DNA of 64,000 nucleotides from Harmothoe impar (lineage: Eukaryota > Annelida > Polychaeta > Phyllodocida > Polynoidae), in contig OX381709.1 of NCBI GenBank assembly GCA_947462335.1, positions 70,982,609 to 71,046,608 on the forward strand, given 5' to 3'. The position numbers and the translations under genes are program-made. Below are positions 9,183 through 18,661 of this stretch, piece by piece (positions within the stretch are counted from its first letter, which is position 1; every line of letters starts with the position of its first letter). The notes beneath the pieces were generated by a model. The model did no database searches and was not told where the DNA came from. It saw nothing but the letters and a program-made list of their open reading frames with translations.

Positions 9183-12108
9183 ATGACTTCTCTGGATAAG
9201 TTTGTAATATATACGGTTGTGATAATATGGATCCAATGTATCACGATTAGTGTATCAGGACACTGTGCTGGTGAGACTCATTGTGAATGCCTGCCACACT
9301 ACATCAGTTGCAGGAACACAGTGTCACTCCCGGACGTTCTTGACAGCCGAGTCACACCACTGGCAGAGGCCCCGCTGATACTCGCAGATCTGCGTTCAAA
9401 TGCACTCAGTCAGGAAGTATTGACCCGTTTCCTTCTTGTATTCGGTAGCAGTTTGGAGAGGGTAATACTGACAGATCAGTTGGAATCTGTTTGCTCATTC
9501 ATACGGAAAATTGAAGCCACCTTCCCCGAAACTGAATTTGAAACTGACTGCGTGGTGAGTTGTTCTTTTTAAATATTTTTTAAATATAATAGGTTTCACA
9601 ATATGACTGGTTTGGAAATATAGCATTACATGGAAAAATGATAAATTCATTCTGTTTGGTTTATTTTCGATCAAACATATTTCAAATATGTGAATAATAA
9701 TATCTGAACAGTGATATTTGATGGTGATATTCTATGATATATCGATTTCAATATGTTAATATATCTACGACATGCATAATATTTATTTATGATAATACAT
9801 CCATCACATGACTATAAGCAGTTTTCAAGTTTTTTTCACATACAGATATTTTGAATTATATATATATATATATATATACATCATCATCATTTCACATAAT
9901 TAGCCTTTTTATCACAATAATATGATATTAATACATTTTTCATATAATACATATTTTAGATGGAAAACGAGGCTTTGGCTCAAGAAATTATTGCTTGCAT
10001 AAATGATATTCTGAGTCAGGCATCGACAGATACTGAGCTCATGATGATCACTGATGAAGTAAAACATTACGGTCAGGACGGATATGAAATAAAAGTGAAG
10101 AAGGATGTTGAGACCCAGACATCGCCAGGATATTGGTGTCACTTATGTGAAAACCGATCTTATAACGCGAAGTGTTCCCTTAAAAGACATCTTGATTCAG
10201 TTCACAGCCGAATCAGGTTTGCATGTCTTCATTGCGACGCCTCATATTCTCGACGCGGTGATTTAAAGAAACACATTGGAAGATTACATAAATTTAGGAA
10301 GTGAATAAAACAACTTTAAAATCAATATATAGTATGTAACAGATTTTATCTTTTTATTTCTTAAAATTAAAAAATTAAAATACGTATTGAATGTGTGATA
10401 TCATAAACGCTCATTGAAACACGTAATGTTACTGAACTGATATAATGAGTGATGTCTGGGACTCAACCTGAAAATGTGAAAAACATCTGTCCTAGTAACA
10501 TTATATACCTCTGGTTTATCATATCAGGTATATGATTATCAAGTATTATTGATATCATATACATTTCTATCCGTTTGAATTCGATATCATAATAAAAATA
10601 GATGAGTACACTTTTTTTCTTTCTTAAAATTCCACAGGCACTAAAGGATTGGACAGAAGTATACAGTACAGATTCATCTTCATTCATTACTTCAGACCAC
10701 ACTGAGGAGCATACACAACACCATATCTCAAATTTTCCGTTCTCTCAGTCATTTCAAAGTTCTTCTGATACACATACTTCTATTCTGCCCACCCAGTCAT
10801 TTTATGAACCGACTCATCCCGTTACCACCGACGACGACCTTTATCATACATCTGAAAGGGTTTTTTATGACACTGATTCCCCCACATATGAAACGAGTAT
10901 TGAGAAACAAACGCCAAACAATCCTACTTCTCAACCTACACCCGAAGAAGAAATCACATCACGTAATTACATTAAAAAAACAACCTCTGAGTCCCAATAT
11001 TTAACCTCCACTGTCACCAATCTAGCAGTAACTGACAGCTCATTAACTACGGCGTTGATTCCCATGACACAGTTCCAGCACACCTCTCCTTTCACATCTA
11101 CACCGAAAGCCGACACATATGACTATCAGTCTCCAACTCACCCTTCTGGAATACTCAAATCCCAGGTGAATATATCCAGAGCGGGATCCATTTATGTAAT
11201 CAAGATTCTAGTCAACTAAACACAATACTACACATTTCTACCAAAAAGAAAACTATGATATATACCTGTAGAACTGAGACATTATCTTTATATGTTTATC
11301 CACAATGTATATACAATGTTATAGTGTATTATGTAATTTTATTTTGAATCAATGTTCAATCACCAATGTGAATGCCACACATGTTATGATTTATTAAGAC
11401 TGAGTCATCCGAGGATACAGAAAAAATCAGCGCGACACATCTCGGATGGAGTGGTATCAGTAGTGGACTGGTTGGTGGTGTTGCGGTGTTGGTTTTCATC
11501 GGTCTCGTGGTGGTGGTATCATGCTGTATTCGTAAAAAGTGTGTTTTTTACACATTCCCGGCATGGTGTGAGTAGTAATATTTACTAACATTAACATTGA
11601 GATGTCAATTCCAACATAAAGAAATTTGTAAGTGTACTACATAGCATGAATGGAAAGATGCATGGGGGTTAATTTGAATGAATAGATATACATAATATAT
11701 CATGCTTGCTATAACGAACATGGCTTTATTGATGCATTTTATGCTTAGTAAAATTTATACTTCATTCAAGAATATACATATATTTTATTCATTTTATATC
11801 ATTTTTAGCATAATGATGTGAAATAAGGATATTACTCGCATATTGTGATAATAATATTTATGTTCAGAATAATGATAATATTTTGTTTGATCTGGATAAT
11901 ATTTTATACGGCTTTATAATAATAAAGTATATGTATCATTTATAGGGTCGCCTGGAGGGGACGGAGAGGAACAGGCTTCAGATTCCAAAACCCCAGTCGG
12001 GATGATGACAATGACAACAGGTTCTGTGAGGACGGGTCTTCAACAAATTCCGCGGCGCCTATATACCTCAGCGATTTATCGTCTGAGGTTATTTCTTCAA
12101 CGGTTTAG
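9183..12108 (+). CDS. Predicted type I membrane glycoprotein, four exons
   Basis: Exons are 9183-9554, 10638-11165, 11399-11565 and 11946-12108, with phases 0, 0 and 2. The total is 1230 nt, or 409 residues, without an internal stop. Donors are GTGAGT, GTGAAT and GTGTGA; acceptors are CCACAG, ATTAAG (weak tract) and TTATAG. Residues 1-30 form a signal peptide. A Cys-rich segment (HCECLPHYISC) followed by Leu-rich sequence resembles an LRR N-terminal cap. Exon 2 is a Ser/Thr/Pro-rich mucin-like stalk of about 176 residues. Exon 3 holds a Gly/Val transmembrane helix (GVAVLVFIGLVVVVSCC) with a basic stop-transfer RKK. The tail is acidic with a DDDNDN run. A host-derived surface protein or a virion or cell-surface glycoprotein are both possible; the function is inferred only from topology. 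AATAAA lies at 12161. Confidence 0.65.
9960..10304 (+). CDS. Two-finger C2H2 zinc-finger protein nested in an intron
   Basis: A 114-residue frame with a helical, acidic N-terminus (about 1-55) is followed by two C2H2 fingers (WCHLC...HLDSVH and FACLHC...HIGRLH) and a short basic end. AATAAA overlaps the stop region at 10304-10309. A TA-repeat box lies about 90 bases upstream. It sits within the first coding intron of the membrane-protein gene, on the same strand. The ATG directly follows a possible acceptor (TTTTAG|ATG) in phase 0, so it could also be an alternative terminal exon of that gene. Likely DNA or RNA binding; the specific role is unknown. Confidence 0.6.
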   Translation: MENEALAQEIIACINDILSQASTDTELMMITDEVKHYGQDGYEIKVKKDVETQTSPGYWCHLCENRSYNAKCSLKRHLDSVHSRIRFACLHCDASYSRRGDLKKHIGRLHKFRK

Positions 12109-12160
12109 AACTGTAAGTTATATTCTCTTTATTCAGGATCAATGACAAAGAAAAGTAATC

Positions 12161-12184
12161 AATAAAGTATTTAATCATTTTATT
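12161..12184. terminator. Convergent poly(A) signals between accessory and core blocks
   Basis: AATAAA at 12161-12166 on the plus strand ends the membrane-protein gene. TTTATT at 12179-12184 is AATAAA for the minus-strand capsid gene. This marks the boundary between the plus-strand accessory unit and the minus-strand core block. Confidence 0.55.
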
Positions 12185-12378
12185 TAGTCATACATTTCAT
12201 TTTGAATACATTACTACATATTATTTTCTTGTTAAATATTTCACCATGAACCCACTACACCATTTTTTCATATGCAGATATATAAGTTCATATACATGTA
12301 TATAGATATATAGAAATAAATCAAATATAGTTTATACATGATCATCTAAAAGTGTGATTAGACTGTGGTTTTCTTTAC

Positions 12379-13707
12379 TTAGTATTCAACAGAAACTCGG
12401 CGAGATTCAGAGACAGTGAACATTCCTGGGGTCTGCATATACATTACAGCAACGATTGACTCAGTTAGAGTAGCTTTAAATCTTATCTCCAGTCTTGTAT
12501 TAGCTTTCCTTATTACTGGGAAGACCCCGTCCTTTAAGTCAAGGTGATTTTGAATATTGAAACAGAAGAGTGAATTCCCATCTTTGAAATCATTTTTTGT
12601 GAATGAACTTCCATGACCTCTAGTAACCTGCAGGAAGGCGTCATACTCTTCAGAGAATTTATCTTCATCAAAATCAGGTTCCATTGGTCTGTCTGGAACA
12701 CTATGGGAGCCCACTTGAAGTGAGATGTAGTTCACCTTGAAATGTTGGAAATTGAAAGGTGATTTAGACATGTCACCTGTGAACGCGTCAGACTTAACAA
12801 ACCCTAGAACTAGAAGTGATGGGATCCTTTCTGACAATACTTGTGAGACAGAAAAAGAATTAACATTAGCCGGGATTACATGACTCCTCATGTAGGTTCT
12901 AGCATATGGGTATAACGCGTTCTTACCACTAGCTAACAACTCGCTATGTCTGACTAACACTTCAGGACGTACCTTGACATAGGATACGGTTAGATACATA
13001 CTCTCTATCGTAACCTTATACTTATCCGTTACACCGGCGGGTGCAAGGAGTCTGAATGAATCAGAGCTCTGATAGAACGTTAAATATACATTCAGACCAT
13101 TTACAAGATACTTATTCAAGTTGTCAATAACATCTACACCAATAGGTCCTTTAAAAACAACCACTTGTCCCTTGTTTGTTAGAGCGTGACGTGTAATAAG
13201 TCCAGCATTGGGATTGGTTGATTTAAGTCCAGGATCGGTAGTTCCAGCACCTTTTGTTGTGTCTTGGAAGTACCCGCGTTGCTCACCGATAGAGTTCTTT
13301 ACATCTGTGTCGTGTAGAAGTAACATTTCTATATAGTTTTTATATGGATGCATGGATCCAACATCAGGGTTTACTTCTGTTCCAGAAAGAGTCACAGCGA
13401 CTTGAGAGAAGCATGAGCTGATGGGTAGATTCGTCAGAGTTACTTTATCTGTGTTAGATACTTTCAGATTTTTGGTAATGTTGTGAATTTTCATTTCAAC
13501 AGTCATAGTAGTGTTGGCTCCATCAATATAACTAGAGGTATTTGGATCTATTCTGAAAACTAGAGGCGAACCCTCACTTATGGCTGATTTTGGATAATAC
13601 CGAACCCGTTCAGTGTCGAGAATAGAAGTATCCATTTTAGGTGGGTCGAAGATGGATATTTTGGAAGAATATCCTTCTTCTGTCTCGCTGAACTTAAATT
13701 CTTCCAT
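12379..13707 (-). CDS. Major capsid protein (double jelly-roll), Polinton/adintovirus type
   Basis: This is 442 residues from an ATG at 13707. The sequence is beta-strand rich with the pattern familiar from Polinton major capsid proteins annotated in animals as F54H12.2-like. An N-terminal tract (YYPKSAISEGSPLVFRI) and YIDGANTTMTVEMKI lead into a first barrel with a Ser/Phe-rich LPISSCFSQVAVTLSG strand. A second barrel ends in RLEIRFKATLTESIVAVMY. The length suits the family. By analogy with related elements it would form pseudo-hexameric capsomers. The frame is intact. It lies immediately downstream of the basic protein and the minor capsid gene, as a virion-protein cassette. Confidence 0.85.
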   Translation of the reverse strand: MEEFKFSETEEGYSSKISIFDPPKMDTSILDTERVRYYPKSAISEGSPLVFRIDPNTSSYIDGANTTMTVEMKIHNITKNLKVSNTDKVTLTNLPISSCFSQVAVTLSGTEVNPDVGSMHPYKNYIEMLLLHDTDVKNSIGEQRGYFQDTTKGAGTTDPGLKSTNPNAGLITRHALTNKGQVVVFKGPIGVDVIDNLNKYLVNGLNVYLTFYQSSDSFRLLAPAGVTDKYKVTIESMYLTVSYVKVRPEVLVRHSELLASGKNALYPYARTYMRSHVIPANVNSFSVSQVLSERIPSLLVLGFVKSDAFTGDMSKSPFNFQHFKVNYISLQVGSHSVPDRPMEPDFDEDKFSEEYDAFLQVTRGHGSSFTKNDFKDGNSLFCFNIQNHLDLKDGVFPVIRKANTRLEIRFKATLTESIVAVMYMQTPGMFTVSESRRVSVEY

Positions 13708-13754
13708 TGTGAAGTTGAGATTCCTTCTTTTGATATATTTTAAGTCTTCTTGGT

Positions 13755-14225
13755 TTAGCTCTTCTTGTTCCTGCTTGACTTGTTTCCTGTTCCACCATCC
13801 CTTTTAGACTGATTGTTCCTTTTTTTCTGCAACCTCTTTATAGTGGCTTTGCTGTTGTGGGTTCGCTTGCTGGTACTGCTTTCTTTTCTTTTGTTTCCCC
13901 TGGCTTTTTTCTTTTTACCATCAGATGTATAACTTGAGGCGGCCATGTTAAGGGAGACAGGAGCGTCCTTAGGTTTATCAGATAACTTCTCTTTCTCCTT
14001 AGTTTGATCTAACAACTGTGTCACAGGTGATACAACAGTTTGTTTTATCTTACTATTTATAGACTTCTTACCGGTAGAGGATGGTGTTGCAACACGATGG
14101 AAAGAATGCGTACCTGTATCATTTGAGAACATCCCAGTATGAGTAACGGTAGATCTATTCTTTGATTTAGGATCTATGCTACGTGACCAACTGTTCAGAC
14201 TTATCCCGAGTGGAACTAAAACCAT
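13755..14225 (-). CDS. Small basic protein, likely virion core or DNA-condensing
   Basis: This is 156 residues. The N-terminus is short and hydrophobic (MVLVPLGISLN). The C-terminal half is extremely Lys/Arg/Ser/Asn-rich (GKKKKARGNKRKE, IKRLQKKRNNQSKR). The composition suggests nucleic-acid condensation, like adenoviral core proteins, and its place between the minor and major capsid genes supports a virion role. No catalytic motif is seen. The function is inferred from composition and neighbours only. Confidence 0.6.
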   Translation of the reverse strand: MVLVPLGISLNSWSRSIDPKSKNRSTVTHTGMFSNDTGTHSFHRVATPSSTGKKSINSKIKQTVVSPVTQLLDQTKEKEKLSDKPKDAPVSLNMAASSYTSDGKKKKARGNKRKESSTSKRTHNSKATIKRLQKKRNNQSKRDGGTGNKSSRNKKS

Positions 14226-14265
14226 GATGATATGAATCTCGATTCCTACAATATTTTAAAACTGT

Positions 14266-14700
14266 TCAGACTTTTCGTATGTGAAGTGTACACCATGTAA
14301 TCCCACCTTCAAGTGACACGTCGCTTCCATCGCTGTTCTTTATGTACAGATGTATAGAAGACAAGCGATCTTGAGCTAGAGGGATGTACCGCACTTGTGA
14401 AGGACAAAAAATATCTTTGGTGCAAAGTTTCAGATTTGTGCAGTTCAATATTTTCCTCTCAGTGCCATTGAAAATGGAAGGTTCTACAGAATCACAATAC
14501 ACGTGAATTAATTTTTTCAGTCTTTCTCTTGTAGGAGTTATTACTGCTTTAGAAATATCTATAAATAGATCCACTAAACCAATTTCCCAATTATCGTTCC
14601 TACCAAAATAATACGATGTAGGTAGAGTAACTAGGAAATCAGTACAGGTATTACTAGAATGGTATCCACCTGAAATGACAGAAGTCAAGTAGAAATACAT
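14266..14700 (-). CDS. Minor capsid (penton-like) single jelly-roll protein
   Basis: I choose the ATG at 14700, giving 144 residues. The frame is open upstream to a GTG at 14763 but has no earlier ATG. The start, MYFYLTSV, followed by FLVTLP, matches the family habit of opening with a beta strand. DNWEIGLVDLFIDI is the recognisable family core (W-E-V-G-L). The end, WCTLHIRK, matches the closing strand of Polinton penton-like proteins. These proteins would sit at the fivefold vertices. The gene follows the integrase stop by about 60 nt on the same strand. Confidence 0.75.
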   Translation of the reverse strand: MYFYLTSVISGGYHSSNTCTDFLVTLPTSYYFGRNDNWEIGLVDLFIDISKAVITPTRERLKKLIHVYCDSVEPSIFNGTERKILNCTNLKLCTKDIFCPSQVRYIPLAQDRLSSIHLYIKNSDGSDVSLEGGITWCTLHIRKV

Positions 14701-14759
14701 CACTGATATGTTCCCGGGGATAGTAGCTCGTGTAGTCAATACTTCGTCTTGTAACTCCT

Positions 14760-15932
14760 TCACAGTTCTGACAGCTCGGATTCCCGGATCCAGGTATTAT
14801 ACCTGGGACTCCACCCAAGCCACTTCACCAATACTTCTACATACTGATCATTTTTAGGCCCCGCTGCTCTACTTTCAATCACATGTTGTACTTTGAACTC
14901 AGGAATCTTGTTATCAGAAATATCTATTTTCTGAAGTTCTTCCTTGTAGAATTCTCCATCTATTATTTCATTGTTCCACTCTTTTATTTTATACTTCTGA
15001 AACCCTTGATGCATCCGTCGATGAGTGACTGTGTAAATCATGTCGGACCATGAGTGATCATACGCTCTGTGAAATGCTTCTCTTAAATATGATATCCTAA
15101 CACGATCACCTAACGCGTAAACATATTCCTTGTTCGGTCCTGTTTTGGTAGCAGTATCATTTCGTTTGTATTGCCAATGCCAAAGTTCAGATTTCTCTGT
15201 TGCACACATAGCTGTACTGGGTGAGGAATTCAATGCTCTATGGACAGTGGTATTATATGCATCGGTTACATCCTGCAGATGATCTATCCAATTGAAATTG
15301 TTCTGTGCTTTAAAAAGACGAGCTATTCTCATTCTTAAAGTTTGTATGACACGCTCGCCATGAGATGTTTTTATCTCATTACTTGTTAAATAATGTTTTA
15401 TACCATGTTGATGAAAGAATAATTTCATTACTTTATTTACGAATTCAGATCCATGATCAGTGCGAATAGTGGCTGGTTCTTCATTCCGGTGGAATATCTC
15501 ACTGTATGCTTCAAGGACGTTCTCTCCGCGTAAAGCTTTAAGCGGTTTTGTGAATAGAAACCGGGTGAAGACATCAATACAAACCAAAATATAACTGTAC
15601 CCCCTGTTGTCTCCGGTGTAGTATTTCATTGACAGACAATCACAATCCCACATTTGATCCTTTCCACTGACTATCACTTTTGGTCTAGGGAAAGTTTTTC
15701 GTGCTGGTTTAAATACTGCATATGACTCCTGATCCGCGAGCCACTTCTTTATTTGTTTCAAAGTTAATTTATATTTCCTTTCTTTTTTTACAGCATTGTA
15801 AACAGCCGGAGCTCCGGCATAACTGGCTGGATTCTTAGCATTGTAATATATAGAACTGAGATATCTATTTATATCTTGTTCAGAAATAAGTTTTTCAGGT
15901 GTCAACTTTAGGAAATCCATCCTTCTTTCCAT
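14760..15932 (-). CDS. Integrase (rve type) with C-terminal chromodomain
   Basis: This is 390 residues; Met1 or Met5 may be the start. The catalytic triad is visible: D98 (WDCDC), D159 (RTDHGSEF) and E193 (HGERVIQTL) in an RNase H-like core of about 85-245. A linker and SH3-like region follow, and residues 345-390 form a chromodomain (VEVLVKWLGW, YNTWI). It inserts the element and generates the 6-bp target duplication; the chromodomain may bias target choice. The first 25 nt overlap the end of the upstream disordered-protein gene. Frame and catalytic residues are intact. Confidence 0.92.
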   Translation of the reverse strand: MERRMDFLKLTPEKLISEQDINRYLSSIYYNAKNPASYAGAPAVYNAVKKERKYKLTLKQIKKWLADQESYAVFKPARKTFPRPKVIVSGKDQMWDCDCLSMKYYTGDNRGYSYILVCIDVFTRFLFTKPLKALRGENVLEAYSEIFHRNEEPATIRTDHGSEFVNKVMKLFFHQHGIKHYLTSNEIKTSHGERVIQTLRMRIARLFKAQNNFNWIDHLQDVTDAYNTTVHRALNSSPSTAMCATEKSELWHWQYKRNDTATKTGPNKEYVYALGDRVRISYLREAFHRAYDHSWSDMIYTVTHRRMHQGFQKYKIKEWNNEIIDGEFYKEELQKIDISDNKIPEFKVQHVIESRAAGPKNDQYVEVLVKWLGWSPRYNTWIRESELSEL

Positions 15933-17503
15933 TTATTGTTTGTCCCAGCGTTACTCCTTTGCGGTCTGGTGTTTAGTCGAGCAATGAGAGGTTTACCCTG
16001 AGCTAAACCTTTTTGATCTTTAATATATTTATTATCTGAAGTATTATTTTTTACATGTGATGTGACTGAATCCACATCACTGATATTGTTTGATACATTT
16101 TTTGGTTTCTTTTTTTCATCAGGGACGCCCGGGGGAGGTAGATGGAGATCAGGAAAAGGAGGAGGAGGATTCGATCCATCCGACTGCGTCAGCCCCTCTT
16201 TCTCCGATACTTCGCGGAGTAGAGAGTGATGCAGCCCCTCATGCATCTGTGAGCCCCCAGCAGGAACCTCAGCACTGTTCAGCTCATGACTCAAATGATC
16301 CGGCGACTGGGTCTGTTCCGTGTTCCCCATCTGTATCAAAGAACCCGGTTTCTTCACCACCGTCTTCGCGCCTATGGCCTCAGCTTTCCGCTTCAAACTC
16401 TGCACACGATAAGGATTCTTCCCATTCCACATACCGTGCCACCCATCACCCTCAGATGAACTCACTGAAGAAACCCCCTCGGAATGGTCAGTGTTCTTCA
16501 TCTTCTCCTCATTCCAATCATGACGAAACCTTCCATAATTCTCGTCCTGATTTGGAATATGAAATGACTCATCATCAGACTGTCCGGGTAACTCAACTAC
16601 AACCTCGGGTGAGAATGTCCTCTCCTCTCCCGGCATCCAGCCCTGAGAAGAAAGCTGTTTACTCTGATGCGCTGTTGACACCTGATTTTTTTGAGAAAAA
16701 TGTGAGCCCTGGGGATGATCATCATTTTCAGAGTAAGTCACGTCGGATGAGCACCCCCCCGATGAAACCTGTCCCTCTCTGGACTTCACCTCCTCCTCAT
16801 GTTTTAGACCCCCTACGGAGCGTGAGATTTTCTCACTATGACCGGGTGGCGACAGATCCTCGTTTTGCATCGACTGATGCATATATGAGTCATCATATTT
16901 CTTCCCCCTCGGTGTTCCCAGATCCGCCACCCCCTGGTCGCCAGACTTTCCTCTCAATGCCGACTGTGAATCATGAGAGTTATATTGAACAGATGCACTC
17001 TTCTTCTTCTTCTTCTTCCCGGGGGAGAGATAATGTGAAGTCGGCAATGGACTGGAAGTTACCACCGGGATTGATACGTCAAGTGAGTGGTTTGGTGAAT
17101 CGCTTGGGGCCTTGGGATGTAGATCAGAGTAGCTCGGCTCAGCATGAGATGTGTCGCTTGCTGTCGGAGTTGGAGGTGAAGCGAAAGATGCAGCAGGAGG
17201 AGGGATGTGATTCTGAGAGTGAGTATGATGACGCTTATCAAAATGATGACGATCATCAGACTGATCCATGCCAAGATGACTGTTATGTGGGTCAGGAAGA
17301 TGAGACGATGGGTGCTGTTGGGGGTCAGAAGTTGACTCCGAAGATGGTCGCCCGTTTGAGAGATAGAGACGGCCATTTACCTCTCCAGTGTCCAAAGACG
17401 TTGCGTTCGTTGAACCGTCAGGTGGTGATGAAATATTGGTGAGACTTCCTTTTTTCTGTATTGATAGGTAATATTCATATGGCAAAGTAATATATTTACG
17501 CAT
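15908..17503 (-). CDS. Long disordered protein with a conserved-looking N-terminus (unknown)
   Basis: This is 531 residues from an ATG at 17503. The opening MRKYITLPYEYYLSIQ resembles N-termini of other Polinton virion-associated proteins (hydrophobic strand, LPYE/VPYE, then aromatic residues). The rest is low-complexity Ser/Pro/His/Asp/Gly-rich sequence with a Lys run near residue 165 and a short patch near 365-380 (NPYRVQSLKRKAEAIG) that may be a structured motif. It sits between the integrase and the small Lys-rich gene. A long antisense frame (16090-17442) overlaps it. The minus strand is preferred because of co-orientation with the core block and the N-terminus. Function unknown. Confidence 0.6.
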   Translation of the reverse strand: MRKYITLPYEYYLSIQKKGSLTNISSPPDGSTNATSLDTGEVNGRLYLSNGRPSSESTSDPQQHPSSHLPDPHNSHLGMDQSDDRHHFDKRHHTHSQNHIPPPAASFASPPTPTASDTSHAEPSYSDLHPKAPSDSPNHSLDVSIPVVTSSPLPTSHYLSPGKKKKKKSASVQYNSHDSQSALRGKSGDQGVADLGTPRGKKYDDSYMHQSMQNEDLSPPGHSEKISRSVGGLKHEEEVKSREGQVSSGGCSSDVTYSENDDHPQGSHFSQKNQVSTAHQSKQLSSQGWMPGEERTFSPEVVVELPGQSDDESFHIPNQDENYGRFRHDWNEEKMKNTDHSEGVSSVSSSEGDGWHGMWNGKNPYRVQSLKRKAEAIGAKTVVKKPGSLIQMGNTEQTQSPDHLSHELNSAEVPAGGSQMHEGLHHSLLREVSEKEGLTQSDGSNPPPPFPDLHLPPPGVPDEKKKPKNVSNNISDVDSVTSHVKNNTSDNKYIKDQKGLAQGKPLIARLNTRPQRSNAGTNNKWKEGWIS

Positions 17504-17528
17504 ATTGATATATTATTCTAATATTGTT

Positions 17529-17843
17529 TTATAATAAACTTAGAAGTTTTTTCTTGACTGACATTAAAACTTCCAGTATTGAAGTAGCGTATTTCTGTAT
17601 TGTCTTCAGTCGTTTTTCTATTGAATTTCCAGCATCTGCCACAAAGTCTAGTGATTTCTTGTTGATCCGAATCAGTTTCTTCGTCTTGGGTCCAATCGGT
17701 AGTCTAAGAATGTTCCTTATAATTTCACTCAGACAGTTTACTTGCGAATCAGAAGCTGTGACAAGAACTGCTTCACTCTGAACTTGATTACCCGACAATA
17801 ACAATCTCAGGTATGGTGTGCACTGCCTCAATCTCTTGGACAT
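17529..17843 (-). CDS. Small conserved-type Polinton protein, helical with Lys-rich end
   Basis: This is 104 residues from an ATG at 17843. The pattern is a helical CTPYLRLLLSG, an alternating segment around CLSEIIRNILRL, then KTKKLIRINKKSLDFV and a C-terminal run ending VKKKLLSLL. It resembles a small protein often found beside the packaging ATPase in Polintons and adintoviruses, with a weak likeness to adenoviral minor core peptides. A clear TATA box lies 65 bases upstream. The role is probably virion-associated; this is inference. Confidence 0.55.
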   Translation of the reverse strand: MSKRLRQCTPYLRLLLSGNQVQSEAVLVTASDSQVNCLSEIIRNILRLPIGPKTKKLIRINKKSLDFVADAGNSIEKRLKTIQKYATSILEVLMSVKKKLLSLL

Positions 17844-17907
17844 GATGAGCGTTGTTGACTCGGATACAAAGGTCGACTGACTGATGAAATGGGAAAAGGG
17901 TTGAGAT

Positions 17908-17917
17908 CATTTATACC
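17908..17917 (-). promoter_or_regulatory. TATA box for the 104-residue gene
   Basis: GGTATAAATG on the minus strand, about 65 bases before the ATG at 17843. The spacing allows a short leader of about 35 nt. Confidence 0.6.
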
Positions 17918-17962
17918 CCGAGAGTAGCTAGAGTCAATGCATAATGAACTGTAACAATTAAC

Positions 17963-18661
17963 TCACACATAAGAAATTAGATTCTCTCCAGGGAAGATAT
18001 TTGTAAATATGCGAGCCTTCATTCTAGGCGAATCCGATGTCAAGTGTCTACTGACATCAGCCGGGTGTAAAGAAATCAGCTGATATCCATACGCTTTCTT
18101 TAATACACAGTCTTTGTAACTCGATTTTAAAACTTCTCCTAATCCTGTTTGTTTAGCTAAGATCCCAATCTGACCTACATCACGCGGATTACATAATGCG
18201 AAGAAATAATGAGTGTTCATTGATAAGTTCCTACTACATTTTCCTTGGGCATACATGTTTTGCGATAAATAAAGTACTGAGATGAATTTATGATGCGAGT
18301 ATTTTGTGAAAAGATTTTGTGCTTCTACACTTCGTACCACTTCTTCCATCAGATCATCTAATACAACAATGCAGTGTCGTGATCCATCTGTGAACATGTT
18401 TAAATCCTCTTCTGTAGGAATTCCTCTCCTGAATTTTATACCCGTAACGGTGTTCCTCATTTCGGTGAAAAGAGGTTGATCCACTGACATGCAGTACATT
18501 ACTTCATGCACCGGGGTATCATAAATTACATCCTTGAACGTTAATATTTTATGAACTAGTGAAGTCTTTCCGCTTCCACTCACTCCACTTACACAACTGT
18601 TGCATGGAGCTTTTAACCCAGGGAAAGTAGGTCCTTCAATTTCTTCTATAAAGTTTTCCAT
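17963..18661 (-). CDS. Genome-packaging ATPase (A32/FtsK-HerA type)
   Basis: This is 232 residues from an ATG at 18661; the frame extends two codons further without another ATG. Walker A is GVSGSGKT at residues 26-33. Walker B is CIVVLDD ending at D102-D103. A sensor-like LYLSQN lies at about 130-135. This arrangement is typical of the A32-like packaging ATPases of Polintons and large DNA viruses, which pump DNA into the capsid. Key residues are intact. It lies between polymerase and virion genes. Confidence 0.9.
   Translation of the reverse strand: MENFIEEIEGPTFPGLKAPCNSCVSGVSGSGKTSLVHKILTFKDVIYDTPVHEVMYCMSVDQPLFTEMRNTVTGIKFRRGIPTEEDLNMFTDGSRHCIVVLDDLMEEVVRSVEAQNLFTKYSHHKFISVLYLSQNMYAQGKCSRNLSMNTHYFFALCNPRDVGQIGILAKQTGLGEVLKSSYKDCVLKKAYGYQLISLHPADVSRHLTSDSPRMKARIFTNIFPGENLISYV

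Noticed and set aside
17524..17781. Plus-strand frame opposite the 104-residue Polinton gene
   Set aside because: It is antisense to a better-supported minus-strand gene with TATA box and family-like sequence, and has no features of its own.
17881..17905. Second hammerhead core (CTGATGA at 17881)
   Set aside because: No GAAA at the right distance and no stem I or II pairing; it is only the seven-base word.
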